From Tomitella fengzijianii (GTDB lineage Bacteria; Actinomycetota; Actinomycetes; Mycobacteriales; Mycobacteriaceae): a stretch of DNA of 64,000 bases. The notes under the pieces are model-generated. The model worked only from the letters and a program-made list of their open reading frames with translations, did no database searches and was not told the DNA's origin. Below, one piece after another: positions 36,463-48,259 of the stretch. The translations under genes were made by a program, and so were the position numbers. The stretch covers positions 1,980,679 to 2,044,678 of the forward strand of contig NZ_CP041765.1 of NCBI RefSeq assembly GCF_007559025.1, written 5' to 3'. Position 1 is the stretch's first letter. Every line of letters starts with the position of its first letter.

Positions 36463-37043
36463 TTCTGTTCCTTCCTGTTCGAATCCCGGCCGGCCTGCTC
36501 CGGTTCGTTCTTTTGCGTTCCGCCCCGTGCGGGCTCCCCGTCCGCGTCGTTGAACTCGGCCAGCCATCGCGGATACACCGACTTGTCGTCGCCGCGGAAG
36601 CCCGTGTCCATCTCGACCTTGTCGTCCGCGCCGGTGGTGCGCCAGCGGATCACCAGCAGCCCGTCCTTGGTCATCACTTTTCCGGCGAGGCGGCGGTCGG
36701 TGCGCACGGACACGATGGACGCGCGCGGGATCCACAGCGGCTCGGCGTCCTGGCGTTCCAGCAGCACTCCCTCGCGGTAGCCGGTAAGCGCGGCCAGCGC
36801 GCGCACGCCCAGCCCGTGCGCCGTCACGCGGGCCTGCCAGTTCCCGGCCAGCGCCGAGCCCACGTACAGCCCGCTTGTCTCGTCGACCGTCGGACGCGAG
36901 AGCTTCTTCGGGACCGGGTGCAGGTCACCCACCGCACCCTGCTGGAAACGGCCGCGGCGTCGCCAGCCCCTCCACATCAGGTACACGCACAGCGCCCAGA
37001 TGCCCACTGCCGCAAGCACGGTGATCGTGTTCAGCCAAAACAT
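36459..37043 (-). CDS. Membrane-anchored PH-like protein of the pyrimidine operon
   Basis: Unknown function, 194 residues. One N-terminal membrane helix (about residues 5-25, MFWLNTITVLAAVGIWALCV) is followed by an Arg-rich stop-transfer segment and a cytoplasmic domain (ARVTAHGLGVRALAAL, PLWIPRASIVSVRTDR, LLVIRWRTTG) with a PH-like strand pattern, then a charged disordered tail. A gene of this type lies between pyrC and carA in mycobacteria (Rv1382 position). The ATG directly follows the pyrC stop (TAGATG), so it is coupled. The conserved position suggests, but does not prove, a link to pyrimidine metabolism. Confidence 0.8.
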   Translation of the reverse strand: MFWLNTITVLAAVGIWALCVYLMWRGWRRRGRFQQGAVGDLHPVPKKLSRPTVDETSGLYVGSALAGNWQARVTAHGLGVRALAALTGYREGVLLERQDAEPLWIPRASIVSVRTDRRLAGKVMTKDGLLVIRWRTTGADDKVEMDTGFRGDDKSVYPRWLAEFNDADGEPARGGTQKNEPEQAGRDSNRKEQK

Positions 37044-38375
37044 CTACCTGGCCCTGACCTTTCCGTCGACGCAGGTCACGCGGCCCCTCAGCAGCGTGGC
37101 GCGAACCCGAGCGGGCAGCGTGAGATCTTCGTACGGTGTGTTGTCCGCGATGCTGGCCAGCTCCGCGCCGCGCACGGTCCACGCGGAGTCCGGGTCGACC
37201 ACCGTGAGGTTGGCCGTCTCCCCCACCTCGATCGGGCGGCCGTGGTCCGGCAGGCCGGTGATCTGTGCCGGCCGCACGCTCATCACGTCGGCGACGCCGC
37301 GCCAGTCGATCAGCCCCGGCGCCACCATGGTCTGCGCGACGACGCCCAGCGCGGTTTCCAGCCCCAGCATGCCCGGTCGGGCCTGCGAGAACTCGCAGCA
37401 TTTGTCCTGCGCGGCGTGCGGGGCGTGATCCGTGGCCACGCAGTCCACCACGCCGTCGGCCAGCGCGGCCCGCAGCGCGCGGGTATCGGATTCCTCACGC
37501 AGCGGCGGGTTGACGCGGAAGATTCCGTCGTAGGACTCCAGTCGCGCGTCGTCGAGCATCAGGTGGTGCGGGGTCACCTCGGCGGTGATCGCGATGCCCT
37601 GGTCCTTGGCCCAGCGGATCAGCTCCACCGTCCCCGCAGTGGAGGCGTGGCAGATGTGCACGCGCGCACCGGCGTCGCGGGCCAGCAGCGCGTCGCGTAT
37701 GACGATCGATTCCTCCGCCGCGCGCGGCCACCCTGCGAGACCCAGCCGGGCCGCGGTGGGCCCCTCGTGGGCCACCGCCCCCTCGGTGAGCCGGGGCTCC
37801 TCCGCGTGCTGCGCTATCAGGACGTCCAGCCCGCGCGCATACTCCAGCGCGCGGCGCATGATCAGCGGGTCGGCGACGCAGTGCCCGTCGTCGGAGAACA
37901 GCCGCACCGCCGCCGACGACGCCGCCATGACGCCCATCTCCGCCAGCTCGGCACCGGCCAGACCCTTGGTGACCGCGCCCACCGGGTGCACGTCGACCAG
38001 CCCCACCGCCTGGCCCTGCGCGTAGACGTGGTCGGTGACCACCGCGGTGTCGGCGACGGGCTCGGTGTTGGCCATCGCGAACACGGCCGTGTAGCCGCCA
38101 CGGGCCGCCGCCGCGGAGCCGGAGCGCACAGTCTCCGCGTCCTCCCGGCCGGGCTCGCGCAGGTGGGTGTGCATGTCGACGAAACCGGGCAGCAACACGG
38201 TACCGGCCGCCTCGATCACCTCGTCCGCCGCAGACGCGGCGGAGTCGGGGCCGCCGGCGTCCCGACCCCCTGCGACCGTCGGGACGATCCGCGTGATCAC
38301 GCCGTCGTCGATCAGCACGTCCACCGGGTCGCCCTCGCCGTAGGGGCGCGTGCCCGTGATCAGTACCGTCGTCAC
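37044..38375 (-). CDS. pyrC: Dihydroorotase (class I)
   Basis: Cyclises carbamoyl-aspartate to dihydroorotate. The 443-residue amidohydrolase has the metal-binding HxH in [16 protein letters not shown], further ligands in HICHAST and [10 protein letters not shown], and the catalytic Asp in CVATDHAPH. The GTG at 38375 begins [16 protein letters not shown]; no better start exists in the longer frame. An inserted Gly/Asp/Ala stretch near residue 45 is unremarkable. It lies 83 bases downstream of pyrB. Confidence 0.96.
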   Translation of the reverse strand: MTTVLITGTRPYGEGDPVDVLIDDGVITRIVPTVAGGRDAGGPDSAASAADEVIEAAGTVLLPGFVDMHTHLREPGREDAETVRSGSAAAARGGYTAVFAMANTEPVADTAVVTDHVYAQGQAVGLVDVHPVGAVTKGLAGAELAEMGVMAASSAAVRLFSDDGHCVADPLIMRRALEYARGLDVLIAQHAEEPRLTEGAVAHEGPTAARLGLAGWPRAAEESIVIRDALLARDAGARVHICHASTAGTVELIRWAKDQGIAITAEVTPHHLMLDDARLESYDGIFRVNPPLREESDTRALRAALADGVVDCVATDHAPHAAQDKCCEFSQARPGMLGLETALGVVAQTMVAPGLIDWRGVADVMSVRPAQITGLPDHGRPIEVGETANLTVVDPDSAWTVRGAELASIADNTPYEDLTLPARVRATLLRGRVTCVDGKVRAR

Positions 38376-38458
38376 GCCGCCGTCCTCGCTTCCATGTGTC
38401 CACCGTTCCGCCGGAGCCGTGCGCCGTGCCCCTCCGGCATTGTGCGTCGAGCGCCCAT

Positions 38459-39406
38459 CTATGCGTCGACCTGCCCGCCGACGAGCAGGCGGAACAGCAC
38501 CGCCATCCGCACGTGCACCCCGTTGGCGACCTGCTGAAGCGGGGCCGCCTGCGGCGAATCGGCCACCGAATAGCCGATCTCCATCCCCCGGAGCATCGGG
38601 CCCGGGTGCAGGATCACCGCGTGCTCCGGCAGCATCCGCCGGCGTGTCTCGCTCAGGCCGTAGCGGATCGAGTACTCGCGCGGGCTCGGGAAGAACCCGC
38701 CGCGCATCCGCTCGGCCTGCACCCGCAGCATCATCACCGCGTCGAGGCCCGGCAGCTCGGAGTCCAGGTCGTGCGCGACGGTGACGCCCCACCCGTCCGC
38801 CCCCAGGGGCATCAGGGTGGGCGGGGCGATGAGGACCACGTCCGCGCCCAGCATCGTCAGCAGCAGCGCGTTGGAACGCGCCACCCTGCTGTGCAGGATG
38901 TCCCCGACGATCCCGACGCGACGGCCCTCGATGCCGCCGAGCCTGTCGCGGAGCGTCAGCGCGTCGAGCAGCGCCTGGGTGGGGTGCTCGTGCATGCCGT
39001 CGCCCGCGTTGATCACCGAGGGGGCGACCCCGTCCTGCGCCATCTCCGCGGTCCAGCGGGCCACCTGCCGGGGCGCGCCGGAGGCCGGATGACGCACGAT
39101 CAGCGCGTCGGCTCCGATGGCGTGCAGGGTGGCGGCGGTGTCCCGCAACGACTCGCCCTTGCTCACGGACGACGTGCCGGCGCTGACGTTGATGACGTCC
39201 GCGCTCATCCACTTGCCCGCCACCTCGAACGAGGCGCGGGTGCGGGTGGAGTTCTCGAAGAAGACCGTCATCACGGTGCGGCCGCGCAGTGTCGGCAGCT
39301 TGCGCACCTCACGTCCCAGCAGCGCCGCCTTGAACCTGTCGGCCTCATCGAGCAGGTCCACGGCAGAATCCGGGGTGAGATCGCCGATGGAGAGCAGGTG
39401 CTTCAC
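38459..39406 (-). CDS. pyrB: Aspartate carbamoyltransferase catalytic subunit
   Basis: Commits carbamoyl phosphate to pyrimidine synthesis. The 315-residue protein contains the carbamoyl-phosphate loop [19 protein letters not shown], the second-site [25 protein letters not shown] and the C-terminal [14 protein letters not shown]. No pyrI regulatory subunit is present, as usual in actinobacteria. The GTG at 39406 overlaps the pyrR stop (GTGA). Confidence 0.97.
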   Translation of the reverse strand: MKHLLSIGDLTPDSAVDLLDEADRFKAALLGREVRKLPTLRGRTVMTVFFENSTRTRASFEVAGKWMSADVINVSAGTSSVSKGESLRDTAATLHAIGADALIVRHPASGAPRQVARWTAEMAQDGVAPSVINAGDGMHEHPTQALLDALTLRDRLGGIEGRRVGIVGDILHSRVARSNALLLTMLGADVVLIAPPTLMPLGADGWGVTVAHDLDSELPGLDAVMMLRVQAERMRGGFFPSPREYSIRYGLSETRRRMLPEHAVILHPGPMLRGMEIGYSVADSPQAAPLQQVANGVHVRMAVLFRLLVGGQVDA

Positions 39407-40041
39407 CGCCGTGCCTCCCCGTCGTCGCCGCGCGCCGCGGTGTCGTGCATCGCGGCGTCCTGCGCCCCGAGCATCACCGCGTCGGCGCCGTCGTACTCGC
39501 TCAGGCGCACCGACACCGTCTCGCTGCGCGCGGTAGGGATGTTCTTGCCGACGTAGTCGGCCCGCAGCGGGAGTTCCCGGTGGCCGCGGTCCACCAGCAC
39601 GGCCAGCTGCACGCTGCGCGGCCGGCCCAGGTCGCGCAGGGCGTCGAGCGCCGCGCGGACGGTGCGGCCCGAGTAGAGGACGTCGTCGACGAGGATCACG
39701 GTGGAACCGTCCACCCCGCCGATGGGGATCGAGGTCCGCTCGAGCGGGCGGTGCGGCTTGCCGCGCAGATCGTCGCGGTAGAGCGTGATGTCCAGCGCGC
39801 CCACGGGCACGCGGACGCCGCTGAACTCGGTGATGCGCTCCGCAAGCCGGGCAGCGAGCGGAGCGCCGCGGGTGGGGATGCCGATGAGGATCACGGGATG
39901 CTCGGACGAGGTGTCCAGGGCCGTCTTCTCGATGATCTGATGCGCCATGCGCGCGACGGTGCGGGCGACGTCGGATGCCGACATCAGCTCACGCACACCG
40001 GACGGGCGGGCTGCGGGGTTGTGGTTGCCGTTTGTGGGCAC
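39403..40041 (-). CDS. pyrR: PyrR bifunctional regulator / uracil phosphoribosyltransferase
   Basis: UMP-responsive RNA-binding regulator of the pyr operon with weak uracil phosphoribosyltransferase activity. The 212-residue protein has the PRPP-binding motif [18 protein letters not shown] and the core [17 protein letters not shown] and [19 protein letters not shown]. The GTG at 40041 has AAGGAGG about 12 bases upstream; a later ATG that begins [10 protein letters not shown] would drop a poorly conserved 20-residue tail. First gene of the operon; a strong hairpin lies upstream. It presumably represses translation or transcription of the operon when UMP is high. Confidence 0.95.
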   Translation of the reverse strand: MPTNGNHNPAARPSGVRELMSASDVARTVARMAHQIIEKTALDTSSEHPVILIGIPTRGAPLAARLAERITEFSGVRVPVGALDITLYRDDLRGKPHRPLERTSIPIGGVDGSTVILVDDVLYSGRTVRAALDALRDLGRPRSVQLAVLVDRGHRELPLRADYVGKNIPTARSETVSVRLSEYDGADAVMLGAQDAAMHDTAARGDDGEARR

Positions 40042-40125
40042 GGGAAGCCGCGACCTCCTTCTCCGCCTCACTGGACGGACCGTTAAAGGATGTCTTACGG
40101 GATTCAGAATAACAGGGCGGGCGCA

Positions 40126-40192
40126 GGCGGCCCCGCCGAAACCCCCTCGGACCGGCTGTGAAACCGGACACGGGGAGGTCGGCGGGGCCGCC
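40126..40192 (-). terminator. nusB terminator, or leader structure of the pyr operon
   Basis: Outer arms 40126-40139 and 40179-40192 (GGCGGCCCCGCCGA/TCGGCGGGGCCGCC) are perfect, and the enclosed 39 bases are themselves self-complementary. It begins 7 bases past the nusB stop and ends about 85 bases before pyrR. The simplest reading is a nusB terminator; a PyrR-controlled attenuator is possible. Confidence 0.65.
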
Positions 40193-40198
40193 GTGCGA

Positions 40199-40759
40199 CT
40201 ATCCCTGCCCGGGACGCGCGTCCGGCTCTTCCGTCCCGGGGCCGGCGTCCGCGCGCTCGCCCTCCGGCCCGCCGGTCTCCGGCCGGTCCTGCTCCGAGGC
40301 CGGCACCGCGGCCGCAGCCGCACGCACCTGCGGTGCGACGACGACGACGCGTCCGAGGACGCCGTTGATGAACGCCGGCGACTCGTCCGTCGACAACTGC
40401 TTGGCCAGCTCGACGGCCTCGTCCACCGCCACCACCGGCGGGACGTCGGTGTAGAACAGCTCCCACACCGCCAGCCGCAGGATCGCCCGGTCCACCGCGG
40501 GCAGACGTTCCAGCCGCCAGCCCTCCAGGTACGAGGCGATGGTGTCGTCGATGCGGTCCCCGTTGGCCCCCACGCCCTCGAGCAGCGACATCGTGAACTC
40601 GTTCACCGTCTTGATGGTGTCGTCCTCGGCGGCATAGCTGCGCCGTTCGCGGGCCAGCTCCGCCGGCCCGATGCCGCGCGCCTCCGCCTCGAAGAGCAGG
40701 TCCACGCTGCGGCGGCGGGCCTTGTGCCGTGTGCCGTGCCTCCTGATGCGATCGCCCAC
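40199..40759 (-). CDS. nusB: Transcription antitermination factor NusB
   Basis: Binds boxA RNA with NusE and supports rRNA antitermination. Residues about 10-150 form the all-helical NusB domain ([19 protein letters not shown], then [43 protein letters not shown]). A 40-residue Pro/Glu/Gly-rich tail follows that is not part of the fold. The GTG at 40759 lies one base after the efp stop, so it is coupled to efp. Confidence 0.95.
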   Translation of the reverse strand: MGDRIRRHGTRHKARRRSVDLLFEAEARGIGPAELARERRSYAAEDDTIKTVNEFTMSLLEGVGANGDRIDDTIASYLEGWRLERLPAVDRAILRLAVWELFYTDVPPVVAVDEAVELAKQLSTDESPAFINGVLGRVVVVAPQVRAAAAAVPASEQDRPETGGPEGERADAGPGTEEPDARPGQG

Positions 40760-40760
40760 G

Positions 40761-41324
40761 TCAGTCGTTCACACGGCTCAGGTAGCTACCGTCCCGCGTG
40801 TCCACCTTGAGCTTGTCGCCGGTGTTGATGAACAGCGGGACCTGGATCTCCGCGCCGGTCTCCATGGTGGCGGGCTTGGTGCCGCCGGTGGAGCGGTCGC
40901 CCTGCAGGCCCGGGTCGGTGTGACTGACGATGAGGTCCACCGACACCGGCAGCTCCACGTACAGCGGCTCCTCCTCGTGGAACGCGATCTGCGCCGTCAT
41001 GTTCTCCAGCAGGAAGCGGGCTCCGTCGCCCATCATCTCCGCGCCGATCTGGATCTGGTCGAACGTCTGGCCGTCCATGAACACGAAGTCCGCACCGTCC
41101 TGGTACAGGTACGTCATGTCGCGCCGGTCCACGGTCGCGGTCTCCACCTTCACCCCGGCGTTGAAGGTCTTGTCGACGGTCTTGCCCGACGTGACGTTCT
41201 TGAGCTTGGTCCGCACGAAGGCGGGGCCCTTGCCGGGTTTGACGTGCTGGAACTCCGTGATCTGCCAGAGCTTTCCGTCGATCTTAAGCACGAGCCCGTT
41301 CTTGAAGTCACTGGTCGATGCCAC
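40761..41324 (-). CDS. efp: Translation elongation factor P
   Basis: Relieves ribosome stalling at polyproline stretches. The 187-residue protein has the KOW-like N-terminal domain with the tip loop [10 protein letters not shown], whose Lys is the position modified in other bacteria, and two OB domains ending in the conserved [19 protein letters not shown]. The GTG at 41324 is preceded by AAAGG at 8 bases and gives the standard start [12 protein letters not shown]. It is in a pepQ-efp-nusB run. Confidence 0.97.
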   Translation of the reverse strand: MASTSDFKNGLVLKIDGKLWQITEFQHVKPGKGPAFVRTKLKNVTSGKTVDKTFNAGVKVETATVDRRDMTYLYQDGADFVFMDGQTFDQIQIGAEMMGDGARFLLENMTAQIAFHEEEPLYVELPVSVDLIVSHTDPGLQGDRSTGGTKPATMETGAEIQVPLFINTGDKLKVDTRDGSYLSRVND

Positions 41325-41495
41325 TGTCTGCCTTTCTCGTTCTGGTGCCGCGCCCGTGTGCGCAGGTCGGTTCTGTGCGCCGGTGGTCCGTGGCGTGCGC
41401 CGCGGACCACCGGTCCGCAGCGGGTCCGCCCGCGGACGGCGACCTGCCTCGCTGGTGGCGGACGTGCCGCCCACCCACGACGGTGCCCGCGTCGG

Positions 41496-42707
41496 TCATA
41501 CCACCCGCAGGTCTTTGCCGGTGCGGGTCAGGATCTCGGCACCGCCGTCGCGGACGACGAGGGTGTCCTCGATACGGACGCCACCGCGGCCCGCGTGGTA
41601 CACGCCGGGCTCGACGGTGACCACCGCGCCCGCAGGAAGTGTACCGGTGGCCCCGGACGACACCGGCGGCGCTTCATGCACGCGGAGTCCGACCCCGTGC
41701 CCCAGCCCGTGCGTGAACAACTCACCCGCGCCGGCCTCGTCGATCACCGCACGCGCGGCGCGGTCCACCTCCGCGCCCGTCACTCCCGCGCGGACGGCGG
41801 CGACGCCCGCCTCCTGCGCCCGGCGCACCAACTCGTATGTGTCGCGCTGGAACGCATCCGCGGCGCCGAGGACCACGGTGCGCGTCATGTCCGAGTTGTA
41901 CCCGCCGACCACGGCACCGAAATCCATCTTGACCAGGTTCCCGTGGCGCAGGACGTCATCGGTGGGCCGGTGGTGCGGGATGGCCGAGTTGGCGCCGCAC
42001 GCGATGATCGTCTCGAACGCGATCGCCTCGGCGCCGTGCTCGAACATCAGCCACTCGAGCCGGCGCGCCACCTGGCGCTCGCTGCGCCCCGGCGCCAGCG
42101 CCCCCTCGGCGAGGAGATCACGCAGCGCCGCGTCGCCGACTGCGCAGGCACGCGCGATGAGGGCGATCTCGCCGTCGTCCTTGACCAGCCTGGCGCCTTC
42201 CACCACGCCGGTGGTCGGCACCAGTTCCACGGACGCGGGCGCCGACGTGAGGCGGTGGTCGAGCGCCGCATGATCCGCGACGCTCATCGCCGACGCCTCG
42301 AAGCCGACCGGCGCGCGGCCCGGGCCCGCTGCGGTGTGCCGTGCGAAGTGATCGGCGATCACCGCATGGGCGCAGTCGCGGTCGATCAGCACGCGCAGGC
42401 CCGGGGCCTGCTGCGCCGCCTGCTCGGTGTAGCGGCCGTCGGTGGCCAGGACCGTCGCGGAATCGTTGGAACCCGCCTGGTCGTCGGCCCCCGCCGCGCC
42501 ACCGAGCGGATCCGCAGCGACGATCAGCAGCGCCGCGTTGGAGCCGGTGAAACCCGAGAGGTAACGCACGTTGACCAGGTCGGTGACGACGAGCATCGGC
42601 ACACCGCGACCGCGGAGCGCCGACCGTACGGCGGCGCGCCTGCCGGCATGCACGCGGGGCGCCGCGCCTTTCGGATTCTCGGCCTGAGGGTCCGGGATCT
42701 TCGTCAC
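41496..42707 (-). CDS. pepQ: Xaa-Pro aminopeptidase/dipeptidase (M24 family)
   Basis: Cytoplasmic metallopeptidase that removes N-terminal residues before proline. The 403-residue protein has a creatinase-like N-terminal domain (LVNVRYLSGFTGSNAALL) and the pita-bread catalytic domain with all five ligands visible: two Asp in KMDFGAVVGGYNSDMTRTV, His in HGLGHGVGLRVHE, Glu in VTVEPGVY and Glu in VRIEDTLVV. The GTG at 42707 gives VTKIPDPQ; it could also begin later, as the first 25 residues are not conserved. It precedes efp by about 170 bases, the same order as in mycobacteria. Confidence 0.93.
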   Translation of the reverse strand: MTKIPDPQAENPKGAAPRVHAGRRAAVRSALRGRGVPMLVVTDLVNVRYLSGFTGSNAALLIVAADPLGGAAGADDQAGSNDSATVLATDGRYTEQAAQQAPGLRVLIDRDCAHAVIADHFARHTAAGPGRAPVGFEASAMSVADHAALDHRLTSAPASVELVPTTGVVEGARLVKDDGEIALIARACAVGDAALRDLLAEGALAPGRSERQVARRLEWLMFEHGAEAIAFETIIACGANSAIPHHRPTDDVLRHGNLVKMDFGAVVGGYNSDMTRTVVLGAADAFQRDTYELVRRAQEAGVAAVRAGVTGAEVDRAARAVIDEAGAGELFTHGLGHGVGLRVHEAPPVSSGATGTLPAGAVVTVEPGVYHAGRGGVRIEDTLVVRDGGAEILTRTGKDLRVV

Positions 42708-42767
42708 CCGGCACACGCTACCGACCGCACACCTGTGGGTCAGGCCACAGCCGCCTTACCGGACGGT

Positions 42768-42773
42768 TAGTAT
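42768..42773 (+). promoter_or_regulatory. -10 element of a leaderless promoter
   Basis: TAGTAT ends 7 bases before the ATG of the B-4DMT gene, placing the likely transcription start at or next to the start codon. The arrangement indicates a leaderless mRNA, common in Mycobacteriales. Confidence 0.5.
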
Positions 42774-42779
42774 CAGTCC

Positions 42780-43280
42780 ATGTTCAGTTGGGTACTGCGA
42801 TCGATCGTGATGACAGTGGTGCACGTCGTGGCGCGCATCGTCCTCGGCGTGGCCGTCACCGCCGCGCCACTGCACGGCACGGTATCGCGCTATACGGCGT
42901 TGGCCATCGTGGTTCTCATCGCGCTCGTGTGGGCCGGGATCGACGGCGTGATCGACGCGCGCCGCCACCCGCTCGTGGAGGACCGCACCGATCTGATCAT
43001 GCGGTGGATCATCACGGGCGTCATCACCGGACTCGTCGCCGGATTCATCTGCCACCTGCTCGAGGCCGCGGGGGTGGACGGCATCGGATCGCGCACCTGG
43101 TTCTTCGACCTCACCTCGGGCGCGGCCGGCACGGCGCTGATGATCATCCTGCCCGCGGCCGCCGGTATCGGGCTGGGCCGGTGGATCGGCAAGTCCGGCG
43201 TCGACCCGGACGAAGAGGCCGAGGAGCGCAGGCAGCGGCGCCACGAGATCGCGCTCAGCGGCGTCGGCGGCGAGGAGTAG
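42780..43280 (+). CDS. Small membrane protein, B-4DMT type
   Basis: Integral membrane protein of 166 residues with four hydrophobic segments (about residues 5-28, 37-55, 72-93 and 111-131) and a charged cytoplasmic tail (DPDEEAEERRQRRHE). A gene of this type sits between pepQ and aroQ in mycobacteria (Rv2536) and is usually called a B-4DMT family transporter by fold. The substrate is unknown. It is the only plus-strand gene in this region and is probably transcribed alone from a leaderless promoter. It converges with aroQ over a shared hairpin. Confidence 0.8.
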   Translation: MFSWVLRSIVMTVVHVVARIVLGVAVTAAPLHGTVSRYTALAIVVLIALVWAGIDGVIDARRHPLVEDRTDLIMRWIITGVITGLVAGFICHLLEAAGVDGIGSRTWFFDLTSGAAGTALMIILPAAAGIGLGRWIGKSGVDPDEEAEERRQRRHEIALSGVGGEE

Positions 43281-43289
43281 CCGGGCCCC

Positions 43290-43321
43290 GGGCCGCGCAG
43301 CCCGTTGGACCCGCGCGGCCC
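43290..43321. terminator. Shared terminator of the convergent B-4DMT and aroQ genes
   Basis: Nine-base perfect arms GGGCCGCGC/GCGCGGCCC (43290-43298 and 43313-43321) around a 14-base loop, midway between the two stop codons. It is suitable as a bidirectional terminator. Confidence 0.6.
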
Positions 43322-43339
43322 GTCAGCCCGCGAGGCTCG

Positions 43340-45508
<2,169 letters not shown>

Positions 45509-45509
<1 letters not shown>

Positions 45510-46696
45510 CAGTGCTCGAGCCGTTCCCGGACCGCGCTCAGATAGCCCTCCACGTTACGTCGGGTCTCGGGGAGGGAGTCGCCGCCGAACTTCTCCAGCG
45601 CCGCCTGCGCCACCACCAGTGCCACCATCGACTCCGCCACCACTCCGGCCGCGGGCACCGCGCACACGTCCGAGCGCTGATGGATGGCCACCGCCTCCTC
45701 CCCGGAGGCCATGTCGATGGTCTTCAGGGCGCGGGGCACCGTGGAGATCGGCTTCATCGCCGCGCGCACGCGGAGCGGCTCGCCGTTGGTCATGCCGCCC
45801 TCGAGGCCGCCCGCCCGGTTGGTGGACCGTACGATCCCGTCCACGCCCGGCACCATTTCGTCGTGGGCGAGGCTGCCGCGCCGGCGCGCGGTCTCGAAAC
45901 CGTCGCCGATCTCGACGCCCTTGATCGCCTGGATGCCCATGAGCGCCCCGGCCAGCCGCGAGTCCAGGCGGTCGGCGCCGGCGGTGAACGAGCCGATGCC
46001 CACGGGCAGGCCGCTGACCACCACCTCCACGACCCCGCCGAGGGTGTCGCCCTGCTTCTTGGCGGCGTCGATCTCGGCGACCATCGCCTCTTCGCCGGCC
46101 TTGTCGAGGGCGCGCACGGGGCTCGCGTCGATGCGGTCGCGGTCGTCGTAGGCGGGCACGCCCGGCTCTTCCGCGCCGGCGCCGCCGATCTCGACCACGT
46201 GCGAGACCACCTCGACCCCCAGGGCCTGACGCAGGAATGCGCGGGCGACGGTGCCCGCGGCGACGCGTGCCGCGGTCTCACGGGCGCTGGCCCGCTCGAG
46301 CACGGGGCGCGCGTCGTCGAAACCGTACTTGAGCATTCCGGAGTAGTCGGCATGACCGGGCCGGGGCCGGGTGAGCGGCGCGTTGCGGGCCTGGTCGGTG
46401 AGCTCCGCGGGGTCGATGGGGTCGGCCGACATGACCTGCTCCCATTTGGGCCACTCGGTGTTGCCGATCTGGATGGCGACCGGGCCGCCGAGCGTCTCCC
46501 CGTGGCGCACGCCGCCGAGGATGGTCACCTGGTCCGCCTCGAACTTCATCCGCGCGCCGCGGCCGTAACCGAGGCGACGGCGGCCCAGCTCGCCCGCGAT
46601 GTCTTCGGTGGTCACCTCGACCCCGGCCACCATGCCCTCGAGCATGGCGACGAGGGCGGGACCGTGGGATTCTCCGGCAGTCGTCCAACGCAGCAC
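45509..46696 (-). CDS. aroC: Chorismate synthase
   Basis: Forms chorismate from EPSP using reduced FMN. The 395-residue protein shows the family signatures [50 protein letters not shown] and [14 protein letters not shown]. The GTG at 46696 gives [12 protein letters not shown]; the frame continues upstream without similarity. First gene of the aroC-aroK-aroB-aroQ operon, 35 bases downstream of a prepilin-peptidase gene. Confidence 0.97.
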
Positions 46697-46731
46697 GGAC
46701 CCAATCCTGCCATGAGCCGGGCGATTACCCC

Positions 46732-47307
46732 TCATCCGGCCGCGAGGAGCGCGGCCAGCGACGCGATGCACATCGACGGCCCGTGCGGCCAGGCGGCATT
46801 CCGCGTCCGGCCGGACACGGCGATCCCGCACATCGCGGTCAGGAGCAGCGCTCCCGTCGCGGCGGCGAGCCACGCGTCGCCGCCGCCCAGCGCGGTGGCC
46901 GCCCCCAGCCCGGCCGCCAGCTTCGCATCCCCCGCCCCCATCGCCGCCGGCCGCAGCAGGTGCATGCACAGATAGGCGGCCGTCAACAGGCCCGCGCCCC
47001 ACAGCGCGGCAGCGCCGTGGCCGGCCGCCCCGGCCGCGGCGAGGATCGCCGCGGCGCCCGGGATCGTGAGGAGATCGGGCAGGCGCAGATTACGCAGGTC
47101 GACGACGCCGAGAATCGCGCACCATGCGGCGAGCGCGAGCGCCCCGACGGCCGCCGGAAGCAGGCCGGCCGTGGCGCAGCGCGCGGCCAGGGCGAGGCCG
47201 AGTCCGCAGGTCGCCGCGGAGTACGCAGCGGCGGCGCCGACCGAGCGGCGCCGGATGCCGCATGCGGCGCCGCGGTCCTTCGCGCATTCCCCCATGACGA
47301 CCAGCAT
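46732..47307 (-). CDS. Type IV prepilin peptidase-like membrane protein (A24 family)
   Basis: Membrane aspartic protease of 191 residues with several hydrophobic helices. The catalytic aspartates lie in [18 protein letters not shown] and [13 protein letters not shown], the latter the GxGDxKL motif of A24 prepilin peptidases. The zinc-binding and methyltransferase domain of PilD is absent, as in Tad-type (TadV/CpaA-like) or archaeal preflagellin peptidases. The ATG at 47307 is chosen; an ATG 4 codons on is equally possible, and the longer upstream frame is Arg-rich and unlikely. No pilin or secretion genes are adjacent, although a single-domain A24 gene between aroE and aroC is frequent in relatives. 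Confidence 0.8.
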   Translation of the reverse strand: MLVVMGECAKDRGAACGIRRRSVGAAAAYSAATCGLGLALAARCATAGLLPAAVGALALAAWCAILGVVDLRNLRLPDLLTIPGAAAILAAAGAAGHGAAALWGAGLLTAAYLCMHLLRPAAMGAGDAKLAAGLGAATALGGGDAWLAAATGALLLTAMCGIAVSGRTRNAAWPHGPSMCIASLAALLAAG

Positions 47308-47425
47308 CGCCCGCCCTGGCGCCGCAGACCGGCATCCGCGGCGCGGCGACCTGGCGTGATGCAGGAACCTGTGCAGAACGCGCACGTATCCACAGGCCGC
47401 CGCGCCAGGCGGCCGATGCCGGGAA

Positions 47426-48259
47426 TCAGCCGAGCGCCGCCGCCATCGCCGCACGCGGCGCGGGCTTGCCGGTGAACTGTTCCACCTGCCCGTACGCCTG
47501 CCCGAGCAGCATGGCCAAGCCGCCGACCACGACGCCGCCGCCGTCGAGCACCGCGCGCGCGGCCGACGTCGGCCACGGGTGGTAGGCCACGTCGAGGAAC
47601 CGGCGGGCGGAGGCCAGCGCGCCCGCCAGCGCTGCGGCGGCGTCGCCGGGCAGGGTGCTGATCACGAGGGGGGCCTGTGCGCAGGCCTCGGCGAAGCCCG
47701 CGGACCCCAGCGTCACCACGTGCGGGTCGAGCCCGGCGCGCCGGGCGCAGTCGACCGCCCCCACCGCGCGAGTGGTGTCCCGGACCGCCAGCGTCACCTC
47801 GCCGGCGCCGCGGTCGGCCAGGGCGACGAGGGCCGGCCGCGCAGTGCCGCCCGCGCCGAGGATCACCGCCGGAGGGGCGTCCGCCAGGCCGGCCCCCCGC
47901 GGCGCGTCGAGCTCGTCGAGCGCCGCGGTGACGCCGTCGATGTCGGTGCAGTCGGCCCGCCACCCGCCCGGGATCCGCACCAGGGTGTTGGCGGCGCCCA
48001 CCAGCTCGGCGCGCGCCGTCCGCTCGGCCGCGATGGCGAGTGCGGCGAACTTGCCGGGCATCGTCACCGACAACCCCACCCATTCGGGGCCGAGCGCGCC
48101 CACCAGGCCCGGCAGCGCGTCCGCGTCGCACTCGATGCGCTCGTAGGTCCAGTCCGCCAGCCCCAGCGCGCGGTAGGCGGCCAGGTGCAGCTGCGGGGAC
48201 CGCGAATGCGCGATGGGGCTGCCCAGCACGCCCGCCTTCCGGGGGCGGTCAGCGTCCAC
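47426..48259 (-). CDS. aroE: Shikimate dehydrogenase
   Basis: NADPH-dependent reduction of 3-dehydroshikimate. The 277-residue protein has the substrate-binding VLGSPIAHSRSPQLHLAAYRA, GLSVTMPGKFAAL (catalytic Lys), the cofactor loop VILGAGGTARPALVAL and the C-terminal GLAMLLGQAYGQVEQFTG. The GTG at 48259 overlaps the mltG stop by 11 bases, a longer overlap than the usual 4 bases in this region. It is separated from aroC by the prepilin-peptidase-like gene. Confidence 0.95.
   Translation of the reverse strand: MDADRPRKAGVLGSPIAHSRSPQLHLAAYRALGLADWTYERIECDADALPGLVGALGPEWVGLSVTMPGKFAALAIAAERTARAELVGAANTLVRIPGGWRADCTDIDGVTAALDELDAPRGAGLADAPPAVILGAGGTARPALVALADRGAGEVTLAVRDTTRAVGAVDCARRAGLDPHVVTLGSAGFAEACAQAPLVISTLPGDAAAALAGALASARRFLDVAYHPWPTSAARAVLDGGGVVVGGLAMLLGQAYGQVEQFTGKPAPRAAMAAALG

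Noticed and set aside
47386-47394. DnaA-box-like GTATCCACA downstream of the prepilin-peptidase region.
   Set aside because: A single nine-base match with no cluster, AT-rich zone or dnaA/dnaN neighbours; chance is likely.
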